Position numbers and translations under genes: made by a program
Source of the DNA: Archivesica marissinica
Lineage: Eukaryota; Mollusca; Bivalvia; Venerida; Vesicomyidae
Length of the DNA: 64,000 bases
Direction of reading: 5' to 3'
Assembly (NCBI GenBank): GCA_014843695.1
Contig: CM026387.1
Location: 72,699,749-72,763,748, forward strand
Shown here: positions 11,101 through 20,161 of the stretch, piece after piece
How positions within the stretch are numbered: the first letter of the stretch is position 1
Layout: every line of letters begins with the position of its first letter
Notes under the pieces: model-generated
What the model was told of the DNA's origin: nothing
Database searches by the model: none
Seen by the model: the letters and a program-made list of their open reading frames with translations, nothing else

Positions 11101-13674
11101 GTGTTTCCTTGCCCTATGTTGCTATATTGATGTGTTTCCTTGTGCTATGTTGCTATATTGATGTGTTTCCTTGCGCCATGTTGCTATAATTATGTGTTTC
11201 CTTGTGCCATGTTGCTATATTGATGTGTTTCCTTGTGCCATGTTGCTATATTGATGTGTTTCCTTGTGCCATGTTGCTATATTGATGTGTTTCCTTGTGC
11301 CATGTTGCTATATTGATGTGTTTCCTTGTGCCATGTTGCTATAGTGATGTGTTTCCATGCGCTATGTTGCTCTATGGGTATGTTTCCTTGCCCTATGTGG
11401 CTATATTGATGTGTTTCCTTGCGACATTTTGCTATAATGATGTGTTTCCTTGCCCTTTGTGGCTATATTGATGTGTTTCTTTGCGCCATGTTGCTATAAT
11501 GATGTGTTTCCTTGCCCTATGTGGCTATATTGATGTGTTTCCTTGCGCTATGTTGCTATATTGCCTATAATATTGGTGTGTTTCCTTGCGCCATATTGCT
11601 ATATTGATGTGTTTCCTTGCCCTATGTGGCTATATTGATGTGTTTCCTTGCGCCATGTTGCGTTATGGGTATGTTTCCTTGCCCTAGATGGCTATATTGA
11701 TGTGTTTCCATGCGCCATGTTGCTCTATGGGTATGTTTCCTTGCCCTATTTGGCTATATTGATGTGTTTCCTTACGCCATGTTGCTATATTGGTATGTTT
11801 CCTTGCGCCATGTTGCTATATTGATGTGTTTCCTTGCGCCATGTTGCTATATTGATGTGTTTCCTTTCGCCATGTTGCTATATTGATGTGTTTCCTTGTG
11901 CCATGTTGCTATATTGATGTGTTTCCTTGCGCCATGTTGCTATATTGATGTGATTCCATGCGCCATGTTGCTATATTGGTGTGTTTGTTTGATTTGGGAG
12001 TTTAAAGTGACAGGTTAGATCATATGACGACTCTCCAGCTAGTATTGGATTATTGGTAGAGGAAGAGCCCGGGTGACCATATGATCAGTATTTCAGGCAT
12101 GGATGGGTGTCCGGGTAGCAACATCGACCGTTCGAAGTCTGCAGGATATATTCCTAATTTGAAATATTCATAACCCACGGTGGTGGCAGTGAGTTGAAAT
12201 CAATGCTCTTAACCACTACTGTCACGGAGGCCCCGTATAGAATATACATACATATAGATAAAGTAAGCAAATCTGCGATGTGCCACAATTCTTGCGAGAT
12301 TAGAGACAGCTATTCTCAAATTTATTACCGGTGCAGATACAGAATTTTATAAAGTATACGCAGAGAAAAGTAGGTTCGTTCAACACCACTCTGCACGTGC
12401 ATATGTATAGTAAGTGTTGTTACTAAAATAAGTGAGCTGACTTTAATAAAAGTTGTTTTTGCTGTTGTTGATGTTGCTGTTGTTCGCTGCTGATACTGCT
12501 ACTGCTGCTGTTACTACTACATTATTTACATTAGATATTAAGTGATAAGTGTTTTAACAATGTGTGTACGTAGCTTTTCATTATTTTGAGCAATTAGCAT
12601 ATAAATTACGTTATAAATGAGCACATCTCTTAAGAGTTCTCATATTGCTATAACTTTGTAATGTGAAGTGCGGGGTTATGGTGTTAGTGTGCAAGTATGA
12701 ATATGGTTGAATTTCAAATTCAATATCAATTTCAATTTTCAATTCAATTCATTTTTGATTTCACTAATTTCATGAACGTGCATGACATAATTGTGTAATA
12801 ATACCACAGTTTACACAAATGACGAGGTAATACGTATATATAGATATCTTAATGCATGTAACTACCATATTTAAACGCGGGAGAGCTACATTCAATCACA
12901 CATGTCATTATAATAACTATCAGTTTTTCTGTTATGGTTTGAGAGTGTCTTTTAATACAGAGGAGGTATTAGTACTTTACACACCAAAGCTATCTTAACA
13001 TTGCTTTTTCAAATTTTCCATTTCAAGTTCGATTAATATTTGTATTTAATTATCAGATACCAGAAAAAGAAGATACTGACACAGCCAGCGAAGTCCCAGT
13101 AATCTCCCACAATTCAATGAATACAAAGTTCCAAATGACAAATATACCTTCAAATAAGGTTGGGCCAACGCGTTATATTGAAGAGCATGGTGGAATAACT
13201 GCTTTTCAACGTCCACCAGTCTCACATGCAGGCGATGTAGCGGGGACTGAATATCAACCCGTTGCTATAAATAAGACATTAGATATCCCACATATCGGTG
13301 CAATGCACTTACCACCAATAGCAAGTCCCCGGGAAGTGACTGTTAACAACACTGCTGACAATATTGATGTTAATGCTATTGCCACAGTAACACATGAACA
13401 TAGACACACGAAGAAAAGGAAACATAAGAAGCATAGGCATACAAAACAGGAAAGTATTAACCCAACAGTGCAGATTGGAATTGCCACTCACACTGAACCG
13501 ATGGCAGATATCGTAGACAGAGACGTCGCTAATGCAGAGCAAGATGAAGAACGAAAGCAGAAGAGAGTGAAGAAAAGAAAACATCGACATCGTATATCAC
13601 AAATGCCTCATAATGACAATTTGATGAATGACGACAATGAGAAACTAGTAGACGATAATGAAACAACAGTTTAA
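1071..13674 (+). CDS. SUEL-lectin/CUB-like type I membrane protein, seven exons
   Basis: This gene model was assembled by eye from splice sites. The exons are 1071-1143, 2505-2760, 3224-3384, 4626-4988, 6434-6538, 8753-8859 and 13057-13674. Every intron is GT-AG and the phases agree across all six junctions (1,2,1,1,1,0), giving 560 residues. Residues 1-22 form a signal peptide (cut near ATRA/EF). Residues about 53-162 resemble a SUEL/rhamnose-binding lectin domain (Cys pattern, LCSGFSEC, closing YMFMEYAC). Residues 171-284 look CUB-like (YYLQTPNYNG, then a hydrophobic beta pattern with paired Cys). Residues 285-319 are a Thr/Ala/Pro stalk, 321-347 a transmembrane helix, and 348-560 the cytoplasmic tail, with basic clusters at 468-485 and 520-534. 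It is probably a cell-surface carbohydrate-binding receptor, which is inference from the domains. AATAAA at 14577 is a candidate poly(A) signal. Ligand and exact family are unknown. Confidence 0.8.
2113..2191. repeat. GT/GTGC microsatellite
   Basis: A simple repeat of GTGC and GT dinucleotides in intron 1 of the lectin-like gene, nearly uninterrupted for about 75 bp. Confidence 0.95.
2270..2390. repeat. Degenerate TTGACCTATATT repeats
   Basis: Irregular copies of a 10-12 bp motif (TTGACCTATATT / TTAACACATAT) occur in intron 1, without a strict period. It is probably a decayed minisatellite. Confidence 0.5.
2505..2760 (+). CDS. Exon 2: N-terminal part of the lectin-like domain
   Basis: The acceptor is TTTAAG/GG at 2504, and the donor GTATGT begins at 2761. 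The frame gives residues 25-109 with Cys at 44, 55, 78, 92 and 93, and ESGTVIAVQAVNIGAKL, the strand pattern seen at the start of SUEL domains. An in-frame stop (TAA 2501-2503) just upstream shows this frame cannot extend into the intron. Confidence 0.8.
2797..3041 (-). mobile_element. tRNA-derived SINE, family 1
   Basis: On the minus strand it starts with a tRNA-like head near 3041 (GGCCGCCGAGTGGTTACGG, A-box like; TTCAAATC B-box like). It continues into the body shared with the copies at 3517-3761, 12003-12236, 29684-29818 and 48525-48858. It lies in intron 2 of the lectin-like gene, antisense to it. Confidence 0.7.
3224..3384 (+). CDS. Exon 3: C-terminal part of the lectin-like domain
   Basis: The acceptor is ATTTTTGCAG at 3223 and the donor GTGGGT starts at 3385. 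The phase-2 junction with exon 2 rebuilds an Asp codon. It contains KLCSGFSECLEPAQV and ends MEWTNYMFMEYACIE, which matches the closing Cys and aromatic strand of a SUEL-type domain. Confidence 0.8.
3517..3761 (-). mobile_element. tRNA-derived SINE, family 1
   Basis: The minus-strand head reads GGGCCTCCGTGATCGAGTGG, a good Pol III A box, with a B-box-like GGTAAGTTCGAATCTTACTG. It has the same body as the other family-1 copies. It lies in intron 3 of the lectin-like gene, antisense. Confidence 0.75.
3783..3990 (-). mobile_element. 5'-truncated SINE, family 2
   Basis: The reverse complement matches the body and tail of the full copies at 36806-37060 and 47064-47320, including CTCCGGTTTCCTCCCACATG and the tail GAGTGATTAATATAAGTTGT. 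The tRNA-like head is missing, as expected from incomplete reverse transcription. Confidence 0.75.
4626..4988 (+). CDS. Exon 4: CUB-like domain
   Basis: The acceptor is TTTTTTAG at 4625 and the donor GTAAAA starts at 4989. The exon encodes residues 164-284 in one complete domain, consistent with a phase 1-1 module. It has Cys at 171, CSC near 205, SGSCDQTLNV, YTCSSATIF and a terminal GGYVWIGLAG strand. This Cys spacing and alternating hydrophobic pattern suggest a CUB-like fold, a weaker call than the exon itself. Confidence 0.8.
5895..6010. mobile_element. Fragment of a palindromic MITE family
   Basis: In intron 4, AGCAAACAACATGGAGCC at the left and GGCTCTATGCTGTTTGCA at the right form inverted arms. 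The sequence is related to the internal part of the complete TTAA-flanked element at 58526-58772 (GCAAACAACATAGATCC and CTGGCTCTATG). No target duplication is recognisable here. Confidence 0.5.
6434..6538 (+). CDS. Exon 5: Thr/Ala/Pro-rich stalk
   Basis: The acceptor is TTTCTTTCTGCAG at 6433 and the donor GTAAGC starts at 6539. It is a phase 1-1 exon encoding residues 285-319, rich in Thr, Ala, Ser and Pro (CTPASATPTSAAPTQAS). This looks like an O-glycosylated stalk between the ectodomain and the membrane. Confidence 0.75.
7320..8792 (+). repeat. Minisatellite made from the transmembrane-exon splice acceptor
   Basis: About 22 units span the end of intron 5 and the start of exon 6. The unit is 60 bp in the 3' part and carries TTCCTACTCATTCTTGTAG, a pyrimidine tract plus AG acceptor. 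It is followed by GTATTAACATT and a run that encodes hydrophobic residues. Shorter internal 12-bp repeats (ATTATCATTGGT) vary unit length in the 5' part. From about 8376 to 8859 the frame of exon 6 is open through six acceptors at 8452, 8512, 8572, 8632, 8692 and 8752. A SINE tail interrupts the array at 7826-7942. Upstream acceptors feed into a stop near 8330. Confidence 0.9.
7826..7942 (-). mobile_element. SINE tail (family 4) inserted in the minisatellite
   Basis: The reverse complement matches the 3' half of the SINE at 58035-58255: CTCGTGGCGATGGATTCCAT, GAATGAGGTCTCGAGAGTG and the shared ATTAATATAAGTT tail. Array units resume on both sides, so the insertion came after the array began to expand, or the array expanded around it. 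Confidence 0.8.
8753..8859 (+). CDS. Exon 6: transmembrane helix
   Basis: The acceptor is CTACTCATTCTTGTAG at 8752 and the donor AAG/GTAAGC is at 8860. It encodes a hydrophobic stretch (IIIGVVIGLLLLIALIMAG) followed by CYCLKLKYEKK, a positive-inside stop-transfer. The acceptor and the first part of this exon are repeated upstream at exact 60-bp steps (see the array at 7320-8792), so the annotated start is the most 3' of several possible acceptors. Confidence 0.8.
8929..11985. repeat. 31-bp minisatellite in intron 6 (about 98 copies)
   Basis: The unit resembles TGTGTTTCCTTGCGCC followed by ATGTTGCTATATTGA. Copies near the 5' end (8935-9540) are a homogeneous variant with TTCGTTGCC and ATTGG. 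The rest carry TTCCTTG and ATTGA, with TAATTATG variants from about 9760. Because 31 is not a multiple of 3, one reading frame passes through all three phases. The GG variant lacks TGA, which creates overlapping long open frames at 8826-9613 that are not genes. Confidence 0.95.
12003..12236 (-). mobile_element. tRNA-derived SINE, family 1
   Basis: The minus-strand head begins near 12236 with GGGGCCTCCGTGACAGTAGT. The body contains the reverse complement of CGACTCTCCAGCTAGTATTG, shared with the copy at 3517-3761. It sits directly after the 31-bp array in intron 6. Confidence 0.75.
12455..12523. repeat. Imperfect TTG/CTG trinucleotide repeat
   Basis: A short run of TTG, CTG and TAC triplets in intron 6, imperfect and probably neutral. 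Confidence 0.7.
13057..13674 (+). CDS. Exon 7: cytoplasmic tail and stop
   Basis: The acceptor is TTTAATTATCAG at 13056, and the phase-0 junction matches exon 6. It encodes 205 residues and a TAA stop. The tail is hydrophilic and looks largely disordered. It has two similar basic clusters, HTKKRKHKKHRHTK and KRVKKRKHRHR, about 52 residues apart, possibly an internal duplication, and an acidic C-terminus. No kinase, death or TIR domain is visible. Confidence 0.8.
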   Translation: MPEKEDTDTASEVPVISHNSMNTKFQMTNIPSNKVGPTRYIEEHGGITAFQRPPVSHAGDVAGTEYQPVAINKTLDIPHIGAMHLPPIASPREVTVNNTADNIDVNAIATVTHEHRHTKKRKHKKHRHTKQESINPTVQIGIATHTEPMADIVDRDVANAEQDEERKQKRVKKRKHRHRISQMPHNDNLMNDDNEKLVDDNETTV

Positions 13675-15855
13675 TATATTCTGCAAAGGCGGTAATACTG
13701 TTGCATATTTAATTTAGTTATTTGTCTTTTGTGCTGAACTTGGTGTTTTATGTTTGTTGACAGACCTGTTAATTGTTTCGTACATAGTTTGCCATTGTTT
13801 ACCCTTTCTAATCACAAACATGTTTTATTGTTGTTGTTGTTGTTGTTGTTGCTCAAGTCAGTTTCAACACCAGTCTGGTCTATTGTTGAGGGTTGCACAA
13901 TTGCGTGACCGGATCCATATGTGCAACTTGATGTTCATGTTCGTGGTGTTCATGGATAAACATAGGATAATATACCATATAGCAGTGTTCATGTTATGCA
14001 CACAGTTAGCACGTATGTTCTTAATGATTGTAGTGTGTATATATTGTAACAGACTGTACTGTTGGACATGTCTGTATATGAGTTACTTCCCTTGATTGAT
14101 TAAAATTCTATTTTTAAGTTCCCTCCAAAAGTGTCACATGATTCAGTTCAATCAATCAGAACTCAATTACTTGTTTGATGTCTTGAGCAGCAGTCATGGT
14201 TTTTTTACCAAATTTTAATAGTATAAAATAAATGGATATATTGGATGGTTAGTACCTATTTATCTATTGAGGTTGATAAACAATAAGTTGTATGTTTCAG
14301 TTAGCTGGTTGCTGATTTATTTATTTAAGTAACTTTTGTTTGAATATGGTTTAAATCTGGCGGTGTTATGCACGGAGTTTTGACTCTAATAAAACTACAC
14401 ACTATATATTCTCTAAATTTTACACACTGTTTAATATGCATTGTTACTAACTTCCAGCACAAGCTTATCACTGTGTATGTGGAGACTGTATGGTGAAGTG
14501 GAGGTACACTCAATCCCTTGGACTGAGTGACTCAGCGAGTCGGTTTGGGATATGACTGGTGAATTCTACACTGAACAATAAACATAGATTTGAACTCTCG
14601 AACAATAGTTGGTTATTTCGTATCATTAAGGCGAAAGACATCCCGGTAACATATAAAATCAATCACATAATTATGCTTTAGTTAGATTGTTTCGTGCCTG
14701 GAGGTCAGGCGCTGTTATTGATATAGTGACTTCGGATTAGTTGAAAAGGTGTAGCGTATAAGATTTAGTGTATATATCAACTGATTGGCTAAGCACGTAT
14801 TGTCACCAATAGTGAAAGCGACTTCTAACTAATTAAAATACAACATATGAACTGTATTTTGGAATATTTTAGAACTTTTGCATACCATTTGGTGAAAAAT
14901 AAACAACATATTATAAATACATGTGTCGGTGCAACATTAACCCCCCAAATTACATTCAGAGTAAGGGGTGGCCGGAGTGTCTTTATTGGGAAATAAAACA
15001 AAACGCAATTGGTCAACCCTATTAAAATGTGCCAATTTCGTGTAGCTCAATGGTTAAACAATACAGTCTTTCGTGCAAACTGTTTTTGGGGAGCATGTAA
15101 TAAATAATTATGTTATTATGGTGGCCTATTGAGATTTTAATAGCAGTGTCAGACCTGGGTCTATATTCGACATTTGATTCAAAAGTAGCTTTACGTTGTA
15201 CTCTGTATCTTCTATTTATACTACTTTCCGGCAGTATTGTGTAAATTGTTGGTGACAGTTTCTAACCACATTTACCTTTTCCATTTTAAGTGACAATTCC
15301 TACCGATTTAATATACAGGTGACTTATAGATCCAGTGGGACGGGGTGATAAATGTATGTGTCTGTAGGTATGTATTATAATTACGTATAGACATAATGTA
15401 TTTCATTGCGTAATATTATATGATTTCTATAATGACCTATTGACATAATTATATATATATCACTGTTATTTGGCACAATCAAAACACCATGAAAATACCA
15501 AAAACCCAATGCTCCCCAAAACATATTCTATCCAACTCGCGCCCCTTAACGCCTAATCCCAGACCCGCCCATGTAGAACATATATTATTATAACATTATG
15601 TATAGATTGAAGTGTGCTGTTCATATTATTCATCGTCTGAAGAATTAGATTTATAGTCTCTTTTGTGATAATCAGTTTGGCACGTTGTCAATTAAAAAGC
15701 ACCTATATATATTGACGTCAGTGAATTTCACATTTAACTATATAATGACACACTGCTTGAATTCACCTGTATAATCTAAAAATAGACACCCACTCGATAC
15801 ACCTGTGATACGCTCCTCTCCGATAGAAAATCCGATATAGCAAGGTGAAGGCTGA
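13675..15855. other. 3' UTR and intergenic spacer
   Basis: The first part is probably the 3' UTR of the lectin-like gene. AATAAA occurs at 14227 and 14577. A (TTG)8 tract lies at about 13829-13852. Beyond that I see only AT-rich sequence with no supported gene. A weak A-box-like GTAGCTCAATGGTTAA near 15042 may be a decayed SINE head, but no B box follows. The promoter of the LRR gene should lie just before 15856. ACTATATAATG near 15738 is a possible but unproven TATA-like site. Confidence 0.5.
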
Positions 15856-17088
15856 ATGATTTGTTTATCAACTATTTACCAACGAGTTAGTTTATTCAAT
15901 ATGGCTGACAGAGAGTATTTTACGAAGATGATTGTGTGTTTCTTCCTACTTTTTGTCATTGATTCGTGCCTAGGTCAGGAATTTGAAAACAAATGTGATT
16001 CAAAACTAGCTGGATGTTATTGTACAGATTCGTATATTGATTGTTCTGGTGCGGATTTCACGGAGCTGAGTGCTATTTATCCATACATTACGAATCAGAC
16101 ATATCGTGTTCACGTGACCGATGGGAATTTACGCTCGGTTCCGGATAACCTATTTACGTCGGATGATCTGAATGGGCCATTGAGTGCAGTTACCTATCTG
16201 AATTTGTCTGGGAACGGCATCGAGAATGTAAGCCCATCGTCATTTCAACAGTTGCCGAATCTCAAAATACTGGACCTCTCGAATAATTATATTACGATAG
16301 ATTTGTGCTATGTTCACACTGACTTGTCGTCTGCGTTTACAGCCCTGTCCAATATTGAGGAACTGTACCTACGCGATATCTTTAACAGCAATGACGTCGC
16401 GGGATTCTGTGAACCGGGAAACATATTTTCGCAAACAAACATGAAGAGCCTGACCATACTTGACATGAGTTCAAACTCCTTTAACGTTATTGGCACGAAA
16501 ATGGAGGATTTTCTTTGCGAAACGTATACTATCACAATTTTCAATCTATCCAGGAACAATTTCAACACATTTCCGATCCCAATATGTATGACTAACCTGA
16601 TCGATTTGGATATTTCATATAACCAAATAGCAGTGTTCTCCCCTGATGAAATAGATTCCATTGAAAGTCTCGTGAACATCGAGACTTTGCAATTAGGCGG
16701 AAATCCTTTAGTTTGCGACTGCTATCTTGAAACAACATTCAACTGGATCAAGGCTACGGAGATACCATTGGACTTTGACGATATCGTCTGCGGGGGGGAT
16801 ACGGACATATTGATTATGGGACAGCCCATAAACAGCTTAAATTTTACGGAGATATGTGAGGGACCAAGGATTATCGTTTGTTACGGACCTAGGGGGCCGA
16901 TCACCGTAAGTCAGACGACATTCATTGCGATGGTTACTGTGGGATTCGCACTTCTCATCACCATAGTAACCATTGTTGCTGTTGTCTGTCGACGCCGACG
17001 CCAGCACCAAAAACAACGGATCGTCGCTGGGAACTCCCAAATGATTCCCGATGTCTCAAAGGGCACAGTATACAGTAGAATGGTGTAA
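15856..17088 (+). CDS. Leucine-rich-repeat type I membrane protein, intronless
   Basis: This is an intact 410-codon frame. Three in-frame Met codons could start it: 15856, 15901 and 15928. The second or third places the hydrophobic core IVCFFLLFVIDSCLG nearest the N-terminus, as a signal peptide cut near residue 40. Residues 47-65 form a short Cys-rich LRR N-cap. Residues about 80-280 carry LRRs with clear LxxLxLSxNxI signatures (YLNLSGNGI, ILDLSNNYI, ILDMSSNSF, DLDISYNQI). Residues 283-340 form an LRR C-cap (NPLVCDCYLETTFNWI plus two more Cys). Residues 356-378 are one transmembrane helix, followed by RRRRQHQKQR and a tail of about 30 residues. It is probably a cell-surface recognition or adhesion receptor. 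It has no TIR or kinase domain, so it is not a Toll receptor. The trophoblast-glycoprotein-like architecture is a comparison, not an assignment. Confidence 0.9.
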   Translation: MICLSTIYQRVSLFNMADREYFTKMIVCFFLLFVIDSCLGQEFENKCDSKLAGCYCTDSYIDCSGADFTELSAIYPYITNQTYRVHVTDGNLRSVPDNLFTSDDLNGPLSAVTYLNLSGNGIENVSPSSFQQLPNLKILDLSNNYITIDLCYVHTDLSSAFTALSNIEELYLRDIFNSNDVAGFCEPGNIFSQTNMKSLTILDMSSNSFNVIGTKMEDFLCETYTITIFNLSRNNFNTFPIPICMTNLIDLDISYNQIAVFSPDEIDSIESLVNIETLQLGGNPLVCDCYLETTFNWIKATEIPLDFDDIVCGGDTDILIMGQPINSLNFTEICEGPRIIVCYGPRGPITVSQTTFIAMVTVGFALLITIVTIVAVVCRRRRQHQKQRIVAGNSQMIPDVSKGTVYSRMV

Positions 17089-17443
17089 AACATATAGCAT
17101 TTTTCAAAGTATTGATTTAATACTGAATAACTGTTTGGATTAACGCATGAATATCAAGCACTCTGCGACTATCAGTGGCGTAGCTGTCTTTACGCCATAA
17201 TGCCCGAGATTGCACTTTTCCCCAGGGACACTTAGTGCAAGACTTGATTAGCGAGAACCAACATATACACATGTATCATTTATCTCAATATTGAAGCTCA
17301 ACATTTGAGAACATATTTTAAAAATGTTAGAAATTTATTCCAAATATGTTCAAAAATGGATAGATCAAGCTATCGATATATTTGCGATCCTAACAATTAA
17401 TTACTTCTACACCAGTGGTCATCAGATCCGTTCTAAAGTCATA

Positions 17444-17550
17444 GAGGATAGTTGTGCTTATTAGTGTAAGATAGGGTTTTATTTCATCGAGTTGTCATTT
17501 CGACACGTGATGAAATAAATCCTATCTTATACTAATAAACACAAATCCTC
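17444..17550. repeat. Long imperfect inverted repeat (hairpin)
   Basis: Arms of about 45 bp are separated by about 10 bp: GTGTAAGATAGGGTTTTATT on the left and AATAAATCCTATCTTATAC on the right. It could be a MITE remnant or a snap-back insertion. No terminal target duplication is clear. Confidence 0.75.
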
Positions 17551-17939
17551 TTTTTTTATTACGATTCCAGTGATTTTAGCTAATATTATACTAATTGTTA
17601 TCACATTTAATTAATTTAACTGCCCCTGTCGTGAGCCCCATTTCTCTACAATACACAACCACTTATTAACGTGTTAACGTCCGTAATATGACATAGTTCC
17701 GGAATAATTGTCTAGTTAGTTACTGTTTGCTGTCAATATTTAAAAAATACAGACGAAACCAATTCATTAGAATATATTACTTTATAATTAACTGACCATG
17801 AGTGTACATCCAACCGCGGAGGAATACGAAAATAAGTACAGACTAAACAAATTCATTAGAATATATTACCTTATAATTAACTGTTAAGATGGAGTTTTCT
17901 TTCACTGAGAAAATGTAACCATTCATTGGAAAGCATAAC
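17551..17939. other. Intergenic sequence, nothing recognised
   Basis: AT-rich sequence. One short direct repeat is visible (AATTCATTAGAATATATTAC at about 17761 and 17850), with no gene or known element. Confidence 0.5.
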
Positions 17940-18422
17940 AGATAACACAATGTGGGGGGGGGTGTTGGTGAGGTTGGGCTTGCCCTGTACATCAACATAC
18001 AATATGTGGGGGGTTGGTGGGTTGGGCTTGCCCTGTACATCACAATACATATGTGGGTGTTGGTGAGTTGGGCTCCTGTACATCAACAATACAATATTGG
18101 GGGGGTTTGGTGAGGTTGGGCTTGCCCTGTACATCACAATACAATATGTGGGGGGTTGTGATTTGGGCCCACAAACAATGTGGGGGTGTGGTGAGGTTGT
18201 GCTTGCCCTGTACATCAACAATACAATATGTGGGGGGGTGTTGGTGAGGTTGGGCTTGCCCTGTACATCAACAATACAATATGTGGGGGTGTTGGTGAGG
18301 TTGGGCTTGCCCTGTACATCAACAATACAATATGTAAGGGGTGTTGGTGAGGTTGGGCTTGCCCTGTACATCAACAATACAATATGCGGGGGGTGTTGGT
18401 GATGTTGGGCTTGCCCCCTGTA
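17940..18422. repeat. About 52-bp G-rich minisatellite
   Basis: About nine copies of a unit containing GTTGGTGAGGTTGGGCTTGC, CCTGTACATCAACAATACA and ATATGTGGGGG. Units differ in the length of the G run and in small deletions. Long minus-strand frames here are by-products. Confidence 0.9.
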
Positions 18423-18597
18423 CATCAATTCAGGACCATCTACGCCACTGAAGATAGCAGTGTACACATTATACACACTGTATGTGGTGCACATGTCGAT
18501 GTCAAATGACATATATATTATAGATTATTAGATAGCAAACCATTACAAGTACACCATGATATGTAATTCCTGCTTGTGGTGGTAATACAAATACCCA

Positions 18598-18866
18598 GTC
18601 CGCCTCTGTGGTCGAGTGGTTAAGGTCGCTGACTTGTATACCACTGTAACCTATCATCACTGATGGTCACTGGTTCGAGCCCCGCCTCAGACCGTGTCTC
18701 ATTTATATGAAAAAGTTGGCAGTTTCTTACGGAGGTTGGTGCACCCAAGTACTGGTTAACCGCTGGAGCCTGCCCAGGAAAGGTGTTGTTAGGTAAACTG
18801 CCCGCCGGCGATATAGCCCAAAATGGTGCTGATGCAGGCGTAAAACCCGAAATATAAGAAATATAA
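18598..18866 (+). mobile_element. tRNA-derived SINE with molluscan Meta-type core
   Basis: The head CCGCCTCTGTGGTCGAGTGG supplies a Pol III A box and GGTTCGAGCCCCGCCTC a B box. The body (AGTTGGCAGTTTCTTACGGA) and the tail (CCGGCGATATAGCCCAAAAT, GGCGTAAAACCC) resemble the conserved central domain I know from mollusc SINEs. The family name is from memory. The spacing and poor acceptor-stem pairing argue against a functional tRNA. Confidence 0.75.
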
Positions 18867-19013
18867 TAACAAATACCCAACTATCTTGTATGCAAACAAA
18901 CATTCCAGAGTTGCGTAGAATGTTTATTGATTAACTGTTTCCAAGTACAGTGTCCAACACTGGGTGACTGTGATATTATATTGTTATTGATGTGTGTTTT
19001 ACTTTTATTGATC

Positions 19014-19190
19014 GTCTACCAGTTGCCCATATGAGCGACGCCTCCTGAACAGATAAGTCGTTTTAGATTTTGGAGTATAGTGCAATGATACAGACAGAGA
19101 CCCATTCGAGAGTCTCCTCTGGTTCGTTTACGTGCAATGTGTAAAGCACTGACACGAGACCTCGGTCTAAAGTATCATCCGAAAGACTAT
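19014..19190 (-). mobile_element. SINE body fragment, family 3
   Basis: It matches the copy at 52770-53043 over its 3' body: TTGCCCATATGAGCGACGCC, GAGTCTCCTCTGGTTC and GACACGAGACCTCGGT. The tRNA-like head is absent. Confidence 0.65.
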
Positions 19191-19411
19191 GCTATGCGTC
19201 AGTATGGCATAGCAATGGATTTTGAAAACGTATGTTTGTTTATTTATCACCATAGAGACATCTGTTTTGGTACACATGCATTCATACATACACATAGATG
19301 TACACCTAACAGATGTTGTACGCCTAACGTATATTGCACGCTTGACTACATGTTCATTTTTCGAATAATACACAATAGTGGGTCTTTAATGGTGTTATAT
19401 AATATTTAGTG

Positions 19412-19470
19412 TATACATATTTATTTTAGCTCCAAACATTTTCTTACAACTTATATTAATTACTCGAGAT
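19412..19470 (-). mobile_element. Short SINE tail fragment
   Basis: The reverse complement carries the GAGTAATTAATATAAGTTGT-type tail shared by SINE families 2 and 4. It is 5'-truncated. Confidence 0.55.
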
Positions 19471-19831
19471 ACTATTTGTTTGAAGTTACTATCTTTGCAT
19501 ATCATGCTTGCATTAATAAAGCCCTAAATGTGTTTCCTTTTTTAAAAATAATATTCTATTGCATTTTTTCATACAATACATTACATATATACATACAATA
19601 CTAAGAACAAATCAGAGATTAATATGTAATTATATGATTGCAGTATACGATACATTTGTTTTGTCAAGGGAAAAGAGCAAATGGGTTGGCTACAAGTACA
19701 ACATGTGTTTCCTTGGACTGGGGTGTGTAACGATATATTTGATATAAGGAGTGCATGAGTAGGCATTACGTATGTTTATATGACCCCCTCTCAATCTCAG
19801 ATCTGATCGGGAGTGTAATGTATACAACACC

Positions 19832-20122
19832 AACCACATGTTCCACGATATGGTGTATGAAGTAGTCATATGGTGCGCTCTCGGTTCCTTCCACATGTTC
19901 CACGATATGGTGTATGAAGTAGTCATATGGTGCGCTCTCGGTTCCTTCCACATGTTCCACGATATGGTGTATGATGTAGTCATATGGTGCGCTCTCGGTT
20001 CCTTCCACATGTTCCACGATATGGTGTATGAAGTAGTCATATGGTGCGCTCTCGGTTCCTTCCACATGTTCCACGATATGGTGTATGAAGTAGTCATATG
20101 GTGCGCTCTCGGTTCCTTCCCA
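19832..20122. repeat. 57-bp minisatellite, five copies
   Basis: Five nearly identical 57-bp units run from CATGTTCCACGATATGG to GCGCTCTCGGTTCCTTCCA. The length is a multiple of 3, so both strands carry an open frame of repeated 19-residue peptides. No start context, splice site or homology supports a gene. Confidence 0.95.
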
Positions 20123-20161
20123 ACTGTTTACCTGTACTACAGTGAACTATCGCAGTCCTAA

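Noticed and set aside
16314..16679. Minus-strand frame of 121 codons inside the LRR gene
   Set aside because: It is the antisense shadow of a clearly coding plus-strand LRR frame.
17877..18512. A 211-codon minus-strand frame
   Set aside because: It runs through the G-rich 52-bp minisatellite and has no family resemblance.
18600..18690. A functional tRNA gene
   Set aside because: A and B boxes are present, but acceptor and anticodon stems do not pair well and a SINE body follows. The same reasoning applies to 36806, 47064, 53043 and 63040.
19690..20161. Frames of 102-135 codons on both strands
   Set aside because: They are a 57-bp tandem repeat (19 codons) read through. Openness on both strands points to repeat structure, not coding.
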